From Pagrus major (lineage: Eukaryota; Chordata; Actinopteri; Spariformes; Sparidae): DNA of 64,000 nt. The translations under genes were made by a program, and so were the position numbers. Shown in pieces: positions 1 to 15,322 of the stretch (position 1 is the first letter of the stretch; every line of letters begins with the position of its first letter). The DNA is taken from positions 4,472,501-4,536,500 of the forward strand of contig NC_133232.1 in the NCBI RefSeq assembly GCF_040436345.1. The letters run 5' to 3'. The notes beneath the pieces were generated by a model. The model had not been told where the DNA came from and ran no database searches. It saw only the letters and a program-made list of their open reading frames with translations.

Positions 1-215
1 AAGACTGGAAACGGGGGGTGTTAGCCTAGCTTAGCACAAAGACTGGAAATGGGGGGAAATGTTAGCCTAGCTTAGCACAAAGACTGGAAACAGAGGGGAA
101 ATGCTAGCCTAGCTTAGCACAAAGACTGGAAACAGGGAAAATGTTAGCCTAGCTTAGCACAAAGACTGGAAAGAGGGGAAATGTTAGCCTATCTTAGCAC
201 AAAGACTGGAAACAG
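1..215. repeat. Tandem repeat, about 42-bp unit, cut by the left edge
   Basis: About five copies of a unit reading roughly AGACTGGAAACAGGGG, then AATGTTAGCCTAGCTTAGC. It lies downstream of igfbp7 exon 1 on the minus strand, probably in intron 1. Positions 216-540 hold unique sequence with a short CCCTAA run near 345-365; no exon seen. Confidence 0.8.
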
Positions 216-579
216 AGGGAAAATGGGTTACACCCCGCCTTTCCGAAACCCCGTTGTTCCAAAAATAGACTTCCATTCTTCGTAATGGCGTGGTTTCCCA
301 TTGTTTCTAAAGACCCCGCTATTCCGAAAAGGCTATTGGGCAAACCCTGACCCTAACCCTAACCCTATTGGGAAGTAATTTGAAGTTGAAAGTCGGAACA
401 GCGGTGTTTCAGAGTGGGGATGTTTCGGAATGGAAGTCTGTCCCCGGGAAAATGTTGCCATAGCTCCATCTAAACACAGACTCAGTTCTCTGTGTTTAAG
501 AGATGTGACAGTTCAGACTGAAGACAACAGAATATTAATAATCATCATCATCTCAGACTCACCTGTACGTCAGACTCAC

Positions 580-1027
580 CTGTGGCACAGCGGCCCTTGT
601 TCTGGATGCTGATGGGGTCTCTGCCCTCAGACTCGGCTGTCAGACTGGCGCTCTTCAGTGCACAGCCGCTCCGGTACGTCACCCCATCGGTTCCGCAGAC
701 TTCATAGTTGCTCTTACAGGCGCAGACTCCCAGCTTGTTCTTCTTGTCCTCATCCCTTTTGACGCACTCCAGTCCGGAGCCACAGCGGCGAGCTGCGGCA
801 CGGCGCCCACCACACAGCTCTCCCTCCGCAGCCGCGCACACCGAGCAGCAGCCGCAGGAATCCAGCAGAGAGCCGGCAGGGCAGCCCTCCCCCGGGAGAG
901 GAGCACACTGAGCTGGGTCACAGGGTCCACAGCCCAGACCTGCTGGGACCCGGGCCGATAACACCGGGAGGACCGAGAGGACCGACAGAACCGGAACCAG
1001 AACCAGAAAGACTGTGGAGGACTTCAT
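580..1027 (-). CDS. igfbp7: Insulin-like growth factor-binding protein 7, first coding exon (partial gene)
   Basis: Secreted IGF/insulin-binding matrix protein. The exon encodes a hydrophobic signal peptide (residues 1 to about 25), then a cysteine-rich IGFBP N-terminal domain (GCGPCDPAQC, later CGCCSVC and GELCGG), then a Kazal-type segment with VCGTDGVTYRSGC. Order and spacing match exon 1 of IGFBP7 rather than IGFBP1-6, which lack the Kazal part. It starts at the ATG at 1027 and ends at a GTGAGT donor after 580. The later Ig-domain exons lie beyond the left edge. The donor is followed 17 bp later by a near-identical second donor. The first minus-strand neighbour upstream is cox18. Confidence 0.88.
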
Positions 1028-1411
1028 GATGGTCTGATGGAGACCAGCTGATCTGAACTGTGTCCCAGTCTAAACAAACTGAGATCTGATCTGCAGACTG
1101 AGAGTGTTTAAAGCTGCTGACTCCACCTCCGAGACCGAGACCTGATCCCAGAGCTGCCGTCAGTGTAGGCGGGTCAACACTAGAACATGTCAGACTTCTG
1201 GATGAGGATTTGTTTTATCACTACTGTATTATAATGTTTTATATTGTGTTATCACATTATAATGTAGCACTTTTCACAGTGACCCATTTTGACTCTTGAA
1301 ATGAACCTTCAAACATTTCAGAAACGTTGTGGGAACGTTTTACAGTTTGTGAGCGTCGGCTGGTCGGTGGGAAACTAATAAACAGGAAATGCTTCAGAGT
1401 CAGAGGTCACA
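1028..1411. other. igfbp7 upstream region and cox18 3' flank
   Basis: The stretch holds the igfbp7 5' leader, a TTTAAA box near 1105-1112 on the minus strand that could be a TATA-like element, and then AT-rich spacer. No coding exon seen. Confidence 0.4.
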
Positions 1412-1417
1412 TTTATT
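1412..1417 (-). terminator. cox18: Candidate poly(A) signal of cox18
   Basis: AATAAA on the minus strand about 255 bp past the cox18 stop codon, the first good signal downstream. Confidence 0.5.
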
Positions 1418-1672
1418 CTTCCTGTTATTGTTCACAGTTCAGTTCTCACACAATGAAACAGGAATTCACTGATGGATCAGTTTAATGTAGAAAACTGAAT
1501 GTACATACACAAACACGTTTTAGTCATTACTGATGAACAGATCAATCACAGATCAATCACAGATCAATCACAGATCAATCACCGGATCAATACAACATTT
1601 CTCCTGATTAACATCATCATCAGCTGAACACAAGATGCTTCCTGGAACATGTCCTGTTCAGTACTGTGTGTA

Positions 1673-4600
1673 CTACTTGCAGTACTTGGAGACGAGCGCT
1701 GACAGCAGGTCTCTGTACGGAGACTCTGATCTCTGAGTTTTCAGTTTGAGGATTTTGTGGAGGGCAGGAGAACGAAGGAGGAGGTTGTGACTGAATCCCA
1801 CCAGACTGGAGGAAAACCAGTACAGAGCCATAGACTGGGGGAAGAGACAAACTGGGGTTAGAGATCCAGAACTGCTGCAGGTTCTGGTGATTGGACTGTT
1901 TAAAGACCAGCAGCATGAACACGTGAAGTCATGGAAACAACTTGTATCAATACATTTAAAAAAGAGAGCAACAGTCAGTCCTGGAGGAACCTGAGGATCA
2001 GTCGGGTCAATCGATTAATCAACAGATCGATTAGTTGACAGACAGAAAATGATCAGGTGACTAAACATTGCTTTGTATTTTCAGCTCGTCAGACGGGTCA
2101 GGGGATGATCGTTGTTCTGCTGTGAGACTCTGAGCTGCAGCTCTGATGTCGGACCGATGGAACGTGTCTGAATGTGTCTTTAATCTGATGAGCGACAGGA
2201 ATGTGAAGAACTCAACGATTCATCAAGTCAACAGATCTGAACATGAAACCTGCACGAGTCTGAACCTGAACCTGAACCTGAACCTGAAGTCGCTCAGGAA
2301 CCTCCAGACTGAACTAATCAGCTGCTCTGATGTGATCCGATCAATGATGGACTTGGACTCACAGACGGGACCGAAGCAGCGATGGGAACCATCAACACGG
2401 AGAACGCTCTGATGGAGTTCGTCACAAACCTCTGTACACGAGACGGGTTGGTTCTCTGCAGAGAAAACACCTGAAGAAGAAGAGAAGAGCGTCACCTGGA
2501 TGACATCATCAAGTCGGGTCAGCACACACCTGCTGAACAGACTGACCTCTACGATGAGCAGGTTGGTGAGTCCCAGACAGACAGGTAGGATCCAGGTGGA
2601 GTCCGGTAAGGTGAGGTCAGGGAACCACAGAACGCCCCCTGCTTCCAGATTGGACTGCAGTGCTGCAGAAAACAGACTTTACCGTTAGTCCTGGTCCAGG
2701 ACTGGTCCCGGACTGATCCAGACTCAGTGTAAGCTTACCGGACTGGTCTAGACTCAGGTTTCTGAGGGCCAGAGAGAGGCTGATCCACAGCGGCAGCTGA
2801 ATCCAGACGAGCAGAGACGCTTTGAAGGGGTGACAGTTGTCTCTGACATAGAGCTGAGAGACGATCCGACGCAGATTCTTCTGGAATTGAAACCTGAACA
2901 GAACCAACAGACAGAACATCACGTTCCTGTTGTTCCCCACCTGCAAGCTGGTTCTGAGAGCTGAACTCTTCAGAACCAGAGTCAGCCCACTCAAACTTTA
3001 ACACACACACTAACACACACACACTCACTCACACACACATACTAACACACACACACAGATACACACTAACACACACACACAGATACACAATAAGACACAC
3101 ACACAGACACATACTAACACACACACACTCACACACATACACACTAACACACACACACACACACTAACACACAGACACACACTGACACACACACACACAC
3201 ACACACTAACACACAGACACACACTGACACACACACACACACACACACTAACACACACACACAGATACACAATAAGACACACACAGAGACACATACTAAC
3301 ACACACACACACTCACACACATACACACACACACACACTAACACACACACACACAGATACACACTAACACACAGATACACACTAACACACACACACTAAC
3401 ACACACACACACAGATACACACTAACACACACACACTAACACACACACACACACAGATACACACTAACACACACACACTAACACACACACACACATACAC
3501 AGACACACACTGACACACACACACACACACTCCCTACCGGCTCTGTGTGTCCGTCCAGCCTCTCTCTGTCGCTCGGACAGACACTTCGTATCGAAGCCTC
3601 TTCACCAGCTGGTTGATCTCCACCTGCAGCGCCTCCACCTGCACAGCACCTGCACGTTACTATGGTTACCAGGATGGACAAGAGGCTACTGTAAACTGTA
3701 ACTTTATATGGGGAGGAGGATGAGGAGGTAGAAGAGAGGAGGAAGAGGAGGATGAGGAGGTAGAAGAGAGGAGGATGAGGAGGATGAGGAGGTAGAAGAG
3801 AGGAGGAGGATGAGGAGGATGAGGAGGTAGAAGAGAGGAGGAGGATGAGGAGGATGAGGAGGTAGAAGAGAGGAGGATGAGGAGGATGAGGAGGTAGAAG
3901 AGAGGAGGAGGATGAGGAGGATGAGGAGGTAGAAGAGAGGAGGAGGATGAGGAGGATGAGGAGGTAGAAGAGAGGAGGAAGAGGAGGAGGAGGAGGTAGA
4001 AGAGAGGAGGATGAGGAGGATGAGGAGGTAGAAGAGAGGAGGAGGATGAGGAGGATGAGGAGGTAGAAGAGAGGAGGAGGATGAGGAGGATGAGGAGGTA
4101 GAAGAGAGGAGGAGGATGAGGAGGATGAGGAGGTAGAAGAGAGGAGGATGAGGAGGATGAGGAGGTAGAAGAGAGGAGGAGGATGAGGAGGATGAGGAGG
4201 TAGAAGAGAGGAGGAGGATGAGGAGGATGAGGAGGTAGAAGAGAGGAGGAAGAGGAGGAGGAGGAGGTAGAAGAGAGGAGGATGAGGAGGATGAGGAGGT
4301 AGAAGAGAGGAGGAGGATGAGGAGGATGAGGAGGTAGAAGAGAGGAGGAGGATGAGGAGGATGAGGAGGTAGAAGAGAGGAGGAGGATGAGGAGGATGAG
4401 GAGGTAGAAGAGAGGAGGATGAGGAGGATGAGGAGGTAGAAGAGAGGAGGAGGATGAGGAGGATGAGGAGGTATTCATTGGTTCCTGTTAAAGATGTAAA
4501 TCTACAGTTTGAGCTTTGTGTAATCTCCAACCAGCTGCTCACTGAAGTTTCTATCACACAGGAGGGAACAGTCACTTTGCTGCAGACTATTTTCAGCGGC

Positions 4601-6508
4601 GGATGAATCCACGTGGTGAACTAGTGAGTGTTAGAAAACACAGAGGTTCACCAGAGATGTGTTGTGATCAATAAATAATAATTCATTTATATTTGCTCCT
4701 CGTGTTTGCAGTTTTTTATGATTCAACATACAAATGTTTAAAACAATAATCTGTCCAACAGAATAGTTTGTTTGTGTTAAAAGGCTCCTTTAATATTTCT
4801 GTTCTTTATTTATGGTTTGTCTAAAACTTGATGTTTGCAGACGACACGACTTTGTTCTTTCACATTCAAACTTCAATCCATCGATTTAGGATGCTCGTGT
4901 TTCTTTCACTGTCGATGTGAAATCTTTGAATATTATAGAAGAAAATCGTCCTCTGAGGAGATATTCTTACTTTAAATTCACAGGTCCATTCTCACTCAAC
5001 TCGTCATCTTCCTCTTCATCCTCCTCATGAAGACGTCAACTTTAGATTTGATTTAAAACAAATCATCAAGCTGCTGTTTTAAAGTCTTGTTCTGTTGTGT
5101 TCATCATTTATTTGTATCACACAAACATCCCAGTCACGTTCTGTTTTTAGTTTCAGACTGTTGTTGTTGTTGTTGTTACTCTTGATATTTTGTCATTATT
5201 AGTCCACCATGTTTCAATGTATTCATATTAATTTCCAGAGGTTAATTATGTGTTTACTATTGGTTGTATTGTCTTAATGTTGAATGAGCTCTTTGTGTTT
5301 TCTGCCTCCTGCTCTGAACAGTGTTTACTCTCCTTCTGATTTGTGCAAATAAAATAAAGTTAATTAAAACATTTAAAATTAAGTTTGAATGTTTTGTGTC
5401 ATTCAGCATATTCAAATTATGAATAAGACTAAAGAAGATTTCATCTTAAATTATGTTCACAGGGTTTACTCATCATCTCCATCAGGATTAATATAGTGTA
5501 GTGCAGTACGCCCCCTGCTGGTCACAGCCCGTTGTTTTCAAAAGACATCTTTATTAGAATGATGTGAATCACTGTGTAACACTGATGAACCTTCATCACA
5601 TCAACCCGTTTGTTTTTAATGAAGGTTTCCATCAGCTGACGTTCAGTGATATCAGTGATGTCAGTGATGTCATTGGTCCGTCAGCTCACTGACTTATTCT
5701 AAAATATTAAACTGGTAAAGACTTTTTATTAACCGCCAATCAAATTAGAGGGGCACAAAAAGGGGCGGGGACAAGATGCAAGGGAAAGTACCTGGAAGAG
5801 CAGCTTTCATCTCTCGACTAATCAATCAGTTAATTGATCATCAGACCAGGTAAAGTTTTGTGTCTGGTTAACCCTTTCCTCCCTCTCATGTCTCACCTTA
5901 GCGATGATGACCATCTGGTAGGTGGCGAGCGGCAGCGTGATGAGCGTCCGGACGCAGAGCGTCGACATGACGATGCTCAGCCACCACGGCAGCCCGCTCA
6001 CCTGTTGAACGCTCACCAGGAAGTGCTCACACAGGTGAACCGGAGCCGAGTCCGACAGGCTGCTGTACCATCCGGCCTGTCCTGCACTACCACCACCACC
6101 TGAGAGCCTCCTCACACCTGATGATGTCCACGGACCTGATGATGTCCACGGACCTGATGGTGTCCACGGACCTGACGGTGTCCTGACACCTGATGATGTC
6201 CATGGACCTGACGGTGTCCTGACACCTGACGGTGTCCTGACACCTGATGATGTCCATGGACCTGACGGTGTCCTGACACCTGATGGTGTCCTCAGACCTG
6301 ACCTGGTCGAACAATCTGACAGCGTCCTGACAGGTAACATGTGACAGCAGACAGCAGACAGTCCAGCAGACGGAGGTGCAGAGCAGGTGTGACCAGGTAA
6401 AGGTGACTTCCTGTTGAACACAGCAGGACAGATTCTTTGTACAGGAAGCTGCAGGACGCCAAACCTCAGCGATGACCCCACAGTCAACATGGTGACCCTC
6501 TGAAACAT
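1673..6508 (-). CDS. cox18: Cytochrome c oxidase assembly protein COX18 (OXA1/YidC family), complete
   Basis: Inner-membrane mitochondrial insertase that exports the COX2 C-terminus. Exons, 5' to 3': 6508-5897, 3638-3538, 2893-2739, 2662-2547, 2470-2363, 1834-1673. All joins keep phase and give about 417 aa. Diagnostic stretches are WYSSLSDSAPVHLCEHFLV and LPWWLSIVMST (exon 1), VRDNCHPFKASLLVWIQLP (exon 3), LWFPDLTLPDSTWILPV (exon 4) and MALYWFSSSLVGFSHNLLLR (exon 6), all close to human COX18. The start could be Met at 6508 or Met at 6490; the first 60 residues look like a targeting peptide. Between it and the conserved core, exon 1 carries a coding minisatellite rich in SGVRTP/SGPWTS. Intron 1 holds an 800-bp purine-rich array and a CA tract. 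Confidence 0.93.
3002..3530. repeat. CA microsatellite with CACTAA/CAGA variants (cox18 intron 2)
   Basis: More than 500 bp of interrupted CA repeat ending about 6 bp from the cox18 exon 2 donor. Its open frames read only Val/Cys and are not genes. Confidence 0.9.
3712..4472. repeat. Purine-only minisatellite in cox18 intron 1
   Basis: About 28 copies of a 24-30 bp unit built from GAGGATGAGGAGG and TAGAAGAGAGGAGG. The plus strand is almost entirely A/G with scattered T over 760 bp. The unit length is a multiple of 3 in most copies, so long Ser/Leu/Pro open frames appear on the minus strand; these are artefacts. Confidence 0.93.
4475..5896. other. cox18 intron 1, 5' part: no gene seen
   Basis: AT-rich unique sequence. 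No splice-flanked coding block found on either strand. Confidence 0.4.
6106..6298 (-). repeat. cox18: Coding minisatellite in cox18 exon 1
   Basis: About a dozen in-frame 15-18 bp units of the type GACCTGATGGTGTCC and GACACCTGATGATGTCC. On the minus strand they encode alternating SGVRTP and SGPWTS. Human COX18 has no such block, so this is a lineage-specific expansion. Confidence 0.85.
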
Positions 6509-6565
6509 GAGGAGACAACGAGGTTAGAGACCAGTTCATGATCCTGAAACTGATCAGAAACTAAA

Positions 6566-6803
6566 GACAAGACTGGACCAGCACAGACCAACACAGACCA
6601 ACACAGACCAGCAAAAACCAGCAAAGACCAAATAAGACCAGCACAGACCAGCAAAAACCAGCACAGACCAACGCAGACCAACACAGACCAGCAAAGACCA
6701 GCACAGACCAACGCAGACCAACACAGACCAGCAAAGACCAGCACAGACCAGCAAAAACCAGCAAAGACCAACAAAGACCAGCACAGACCAGCAAAGACCA
6801 ACA
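6566..6803. repeat. Tandem repeat upstream of the cox18 start
   Basis: About 20 copies of an 11-12 bp unit (GACCAGCACA / GACCAACACA / GACCAGCAAA). It begins about 60 bp 5' of the cox18 ATG and so occupies the 5' UTR or proximal promoter. Confidence 0.85.
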
Positions 6804-6839
6804 ACACTTCAACATGTGTATTGTGTGGTGATCAGACCA

Positions 6840-7320
6840 ACAGGCTTCACTAAGCATTTTTATACTGGACAGCAACCCGCCAATTTGGCTGTCCTTTTTG
6901 CAGCTAGGTCCGCGAATTTAGACAGAGCGCGGCATACTGGGGTCTGTTTTGGTCCGCCAATATTACTCCTAGGAGGGTACACTTTTTGCCACCTCCATTG
7001 CTATGTAAATCCAAGTCATCTTTGTCCCGGCAATTGCGTGACATGGGCGGAGGTGTCGATGACCTGCACTGTTGTGCGACCCACAGCCGGGAGTTTAAAA
7101 GCAGGAAACAGCTGATCACAGCAGTCAGTTCATCACTTCATCCACGGACGTCAAGATGAGCAACTGGAAAGCCGCTGAGATCCGGGAGATGCTAACCATC
7201 ACAGCTGGAATATTACACCTCCGTTTCACATAGACAAGGCGGCAGATTGCAGCCGTTACCTGGCTGCAAATGTGGCGCATTTTCTAACTAAAAGGGGCTT
7301 CTGTGACGTTCCAAACACAC
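6840..7320 (+). mobile_element. Probable PIF/Harbinger-derived fragment with the start of the Myb-like gene
   Basis: A GC-rich segment unlike its flanks has a TTTAAAAG box near 7094. It is followed by an ATG at 7156 opening MSNWKAAEIREMLTI and a stop at 7231-7233. The opening resembles the Myb/SANT-like accessory protein of fish Harbinger elements, which usually begins with NW..EIRELL. The remainder of that gene and the transposase are absent, so this would be an internally deleted copy. No terminal inverted repeats were found by eye, so the ends are approximate. Confidence 0.45.
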
Positions 7321-8980
7321 CTGTGCACCTTCTTTCTTTACGACTCACCTGTCAGGGTGTAAAAAGTGCTGATACAGAATCAATCAGTTCAACTAAAGTG
7401 TTGTTGATGTTTGTCGACTGTTTATCTCACACGTGACGTGTTGATGTTAATATTCTGTTCACGTGTTAATGTTTCTGTTCATTAAATATATTCATGAAAA
7501 ATAAACAACAAACAAGAAAACATGTCATTTATTGATCAGAGCAGCGGAGGTTCTTGGAGGTTCTTGGAGGTTCCGGAGGCAGCGGACCGTCCTCCTGCCG
7601 CCGACACTGGGTGAACCTGAGGACGAGACGCCGCCGGGTGTCTCCGGACTGAATCATGAGTCCACAGCTGAGAACAAAACCTGAACGTACCTGTGTGACG
7701 TCAGCCGTCAGGTGACGTGTACCCGGGTCTCTGCTGTGCCAACAGTATCAGAACAAATGATCAGAACTCAGATGTTCCCCTTTATTCTTTCACCTTCATT
7801 CTTCCATCCACGGGCAGCACTGCATCCCACAGATATGACGTTGCACTGTTTACCACCGCGTGTCGGGCAAATGTGACGTCAGAGATGCCGTAGAGAAAAG
7901 AAAACTTGTCACTAAAACAATAATAATAATAATAATACTGATAATAATACTGATAATAATAAATAATTAGAGAAAATAAAAACCTCGTTCAAGTTTCAGA
8001 GAAAATAATCAGCTGACAGACGAAGATTTACCGGAAATACACGACCGTACCTTCACAATAAAAGAATATTCTGTATCGCTATTCAGTTTAAATGATACTA
8101 AACGTAAAAATCCTTTTCATCAAATGTGTTTATACCTGTCTTAATATTAAGATTATCTTTCCTCATGTTTGCGTGTGATTTTCTTATTGAGCGTGTTGGA
8201 GGATAAAAACAAGAACTTCACTGCCAACAAGTGTTCTAACGTGATTGTTGAGAACGTGGCAAATAAAGAGTCTGAATCCCTGAATCAGAAGTTGTATTTG
8301 TTGTATGTTATACACCAAAGTTGGAGTCCTCTGTGGTGACCATCTGGTGTGATCAGGATGTGAAGACAACACAAACGGAACAAATTTAAAAGTGAAAGAA
8401 ATATTCAGGTACTTGAATTAAATTAAAGTATCAAAGCAACAAATACACTCATTACAAAGCACACTGAGTTATATTAACATATATTATTGGATTATTTTGA
8501 GTGAAGCATAAATGTGTAAGAAGCCTTTTAATCCTGTGGCTGGAAGTCATTTAAAAAACTCAACGCACTGTGTGCGGTTTAATCTATTAAAATGTATCAT
8601 ATTATATAAACTCATATGTTTAGTTTAAATAATCTGAATATATAAAAATATAAAAGTCTTCATTGTTCAATCTCATTTTGTAACTTCTCTGCATATATAA
8701 TGCGTTTGTACATTTCTGTTGTTGTTTTATTTGATTTCATTCTAAATATTTGTGTCCAATGACAATAAATCCACCTTGTAATAAAACTAAATAAAGCTAA
8801 CAGACAAATGTCGTGAAGGAAAATTCAATATTTCACGCTGAACTGAACTGAAGTGGGAATTTAAAGCATCAAAAACTCAAGTGCAGTATAAGTACATAAA
8901 AAAAGTATTCAGAGACTGAACTTGAGTCAATGTATTTATTTAGACAAAACCTCCACAGACCGCTCTTTTATTATGAAGCG
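7321..8980. other. Spacer between cox18 and selenot2: no gene seen
   Basis: AT-rich sequence with a short AAT run near 7918-7962. It separates the two head-to-head genes. Confidence 0.4.
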
Positions 8981-8984
8981 TCTA

Positions 8985-9030
8985 CCCGGAAGTGGTGTAG
9001 TGGGAAATCGTGTTTCCGGGCAGATCGGTT
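8985..9030 (+). promoter_or_regulatory. selenot2: Candidate TATA-less selenot2 promoter with ETS-type sites
   Basis: CCGGAAGT near 8987 and TTTCCGGG near 9013 lie within 75 bp of the start codon. These are the kind of ETS/GABP sites common at housekeeping promoters. This is motif matching only. Confidence 0.35.
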
Positions 9031-9056
9031 CCAGTCCTCCCTGTCAGACAGCAGAC

Positions 9057-13147
<4,091 letters not shown>

Positions 13148-13151
13148 AGAC

Positions 13152-13245
13152 ACACAGGTAAACACAAGCACACACATACGCGCACGCCCACACACAGGTA
13201 AACACAAGCACACACATACGTGCACGCCCACACACAGGTAAACAA
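13152..13245 (+). repeat. 40-bp tandem repeat copying the selenot2 3' UTR donor
   Basis: CACACAGGTAAACACAAGCA recurs at 40-bp spacing (AGGTAAAC at 13156, 13196 and 13236). The first lies 10 nt after the stop codon and is the likely donor of a 3' UTR intron. Confidence 0.8.
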
Positions 13246-13295
13246 AGCAGCTGGGTTAACTGTATCAGTCTTTATATTCAACAATGATGCTTCAC

Positions 13296-13385
13296 CCGTC
13301 AGGTAGACTCACTCGTCAGTTAGACTCGCCCGTCAGGTAGACTCACTCGTCAGTTAGACTCGGCCGTCAGGTAGACTCGCCCGCA
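13296..13385. repeat. Short tandem repeat GTCAGGTAGACTC
   Basis: About five 16-19 bp copies in the inferred selenot2 3' UTR intron. Confidence 0.75.
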
Positions 13386-13802
13386 CGCTGTCACCAAACG
13401 AACATTAAAGAAGCAACAGAGATGAAGGTCTCCTGTGTCTCAGCAGTAAAGCTGTACTTGAACACACCACAGCTGGCGACCAACCAGCTGGTATGATATG
13501 TGTGAACCTCCAGACTAGCAGGTGGCAGAAGTCAGTTTCATCATCAGAAGATAATGAATGGTCATGAATAACAGCGACAGGCTTTGACTTTCTGTCTGTT
13601 CTCTCGCTGAGCTGAACAACCAATCAGAGTGCTTTCTCTCACAGTTGAGCCGATTCAATACACTCAATTTGCCAAAAAGCTGCCAACAAGGACCGACTAG
13701 TGGCAGTGACACAGACGCTCTCTGATTGGATTGACAGCCCGGTGTGTCAGGGGCTTCACCTGTCCCTCCCTCACTCTCACCTGTGTGTCTCTCTCTCCTC
13801 AG

Positions 13803-14215
13803 CCGTGCTGTGTTCAGGTGTCCTGGCTCAGTGGGATGTTCCGCCGCTGGCGTTTATGAAGGTTTGGTCTTAAAGCAGACTCTGCGAGACCCAGCCGGAC
13901 GTCCCTCGCCACGAAAGGAGCGCTCCCTCTGCGTCGGGTCACAGCTCAGCACTACAGTACCCATCATGCACCGGTCAGCTGGACTCCAGGCTGACTACTG
14001 GAATCTACTGGTTTCTGTTGGTTCAGGTTGATTTTATTTATTTAGTTTGAGTTTCATAATAAAACCACGGTACAACTGTTAGCTTCATGCTAATTAGCCT
14101 CCATCTGGACAGGAAGTGCCAGAGAGGAAACAGAATTAATGAATTAAATCTGTTATTTTTTAAAGAATGTCAACTTTGTTGAGTGTAAAATGTCTGAAAT
14201 AAAAAATAAAACTCA
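13803..14215 (+). other. selenot2: Inferred selenot2 terminal 3' UTR exon
   Basis: A pyrimidine tract and CTCCTCAG acceptor end at 13802. The exon would hold the SECIS and AATAAA signals at 14058-14063 and 14198-14203. With the donor after 13157 this makes a 3' UTR intron only 10 nt past the stop, too close to trigger classical NMD. The exon is inferred, not proven. Confidence 0.6.
13844..13914 (+). promoter_or_regulatory. selenot2: SECIS element of selenot2
   Basis: The core is ATGA at 13856-13859 and GGAC at 13897-13900. Between them GGTTTGGTCTT (13861-13871) pairs with GAGACCCAGCC (13886-13896), with one mismatch and a few G-U pairs. The apical loop starts with AAA (13872-13874). Outside the core, TGGCG (13848-13852) pairs with CGCCA (13907-13911). 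This fits the eukaryotic SECIS plan and recodes the TGA at 9619. Confidence 0.85.
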
Positions 14216-14351
14216 TTGAAACATCACAAGGCTTTTATTGCGTAAACAGGAAATGGCCTGTTTTAATTTGGTAACTGATCAAAATGATCAGTTTGTTAAA
14301 CTGATCCTGAATTAGATCATTAGTATGGTTTACTGGTTTATACAGAGCCCT

Positions 14352-14460
14352 ACCAGTTCTGATTGAGTCATACCGGTTCTAATTGAGTTGTACCGGTTTT
14401 AATTGAGTCGTACCGGTTTTAATTGAGTTGTACCGGTTTTAATTGAGTCGTACTGGTCTC
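14352..14460. repeat. 20-bp tandem repeat between selenot2 and the next gene
   Basis: About six copies of TACCGGTTTTAATTGAGT-like units in the gap between two convergent genes. The rest of 14216-14860 shows no gene. Confidence 0.85.
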
Positions 14461-14866
14461 TGTTTGTTTCTCTTCATCAATAACCTGAAATAAGAAACAA
14501 AGTCATGTTGGACAATCGTTCTTATTGGACAAACTGATCAGGACTGTGTTGCTGCTTTGATCAGACTTTGACAGTGATCAAACAGACAGATGAGGATTGG
14601 ATCAAATGATGGGAGTTAAGTGTCAGTTAATCCAAACAGAATCTGTCCAGCCTCACAACTTTGATTCTATGATATTAATTAATTAATTTCTTCATTTGTG
14701 AGCAGTTATTGTTGGACAGAGAAGCAGAAGCACCAGGAGACTTAAAGGCCTGAGAAGATCCTTCAGCTGGAGGCTCATCTTTATTATTTAGCGGGAAAAA
14801 AACGACAGACTGACAAAGAAAATAGAAACGTTTAACTGTGGAGGTGATCCATCAGACCTGCAGATC

Positions 14867-14872
14867 TTTATT
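14867..14872 (-). terminator. Candidate poly(A) signal of the unrecognised minus-strand gene
   Basis: AATAAA on the minus strand about 450 bp after the stop at 15323. Confidence 0.45.
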
Positions 14873-15177
14873 CATCCATTTCATGACTTTTCTCAGCTCT
14901 GCTGTGAAACACAGCCTTCAGGAGAAAAAGACTTTTACATCATGAACAACTTTTGATAGAAACGTAGAAACGATCTATAAATCTTCAGAGATCAGAGGTG
15001 AAATTTCTTCTTCGGTCCTGATCGCTGAGACATTTAAAGGATCGTTTGTTCTTATTTTAAGAGTAATGAGGCAGCAGAGTAGAGTTCATGTGGTGGATCT
15101 TAATAATTAAACATTTAATTACTTTAACTTCAAGTTTTCATTATCATTTCAAACAGTACAGAGTTATTCATGACCTG

Positions 15178-15312
15178 ATGAAGGTGAACACCTGGATGAG
15201 ACAGGTGAACACCTGGATGAGACAGGTGAACACCTGGATGAGACAGGTGAACACCTGGATGAGACAGGTGAACACCTGGATGAGACAGGTGAACACCTGG
15301 ATGAGACAGGTG
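15178..15312. repeat. 21-bp tandem repeat (GGTGAACACCTGGATGAGACA)
   Basis: Six to seven near-perfect copies immediately 3' of the stop of the minus-strand gene at 15323, hence in its 3' UTR. It is open in several frames because 21 is a multiple of 3, but it is not a gene. Confidence 0.92.
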
Positions 15313-15322
15313 ACCTGCAGGT

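Noticed and set aside
345-366. Telomere-like CCCTAA units (also near 58398 and 62104)
   Set aside because: Only about three units each; too short to claim an interstitial telomere.
3478-4575. Long minus-strand open frames (Ser/Leu/Pro repeats, over 300 codons)
   Set aside because: They lie wholly in a purine minisatellite with units in multiples of three; no splice context or family.
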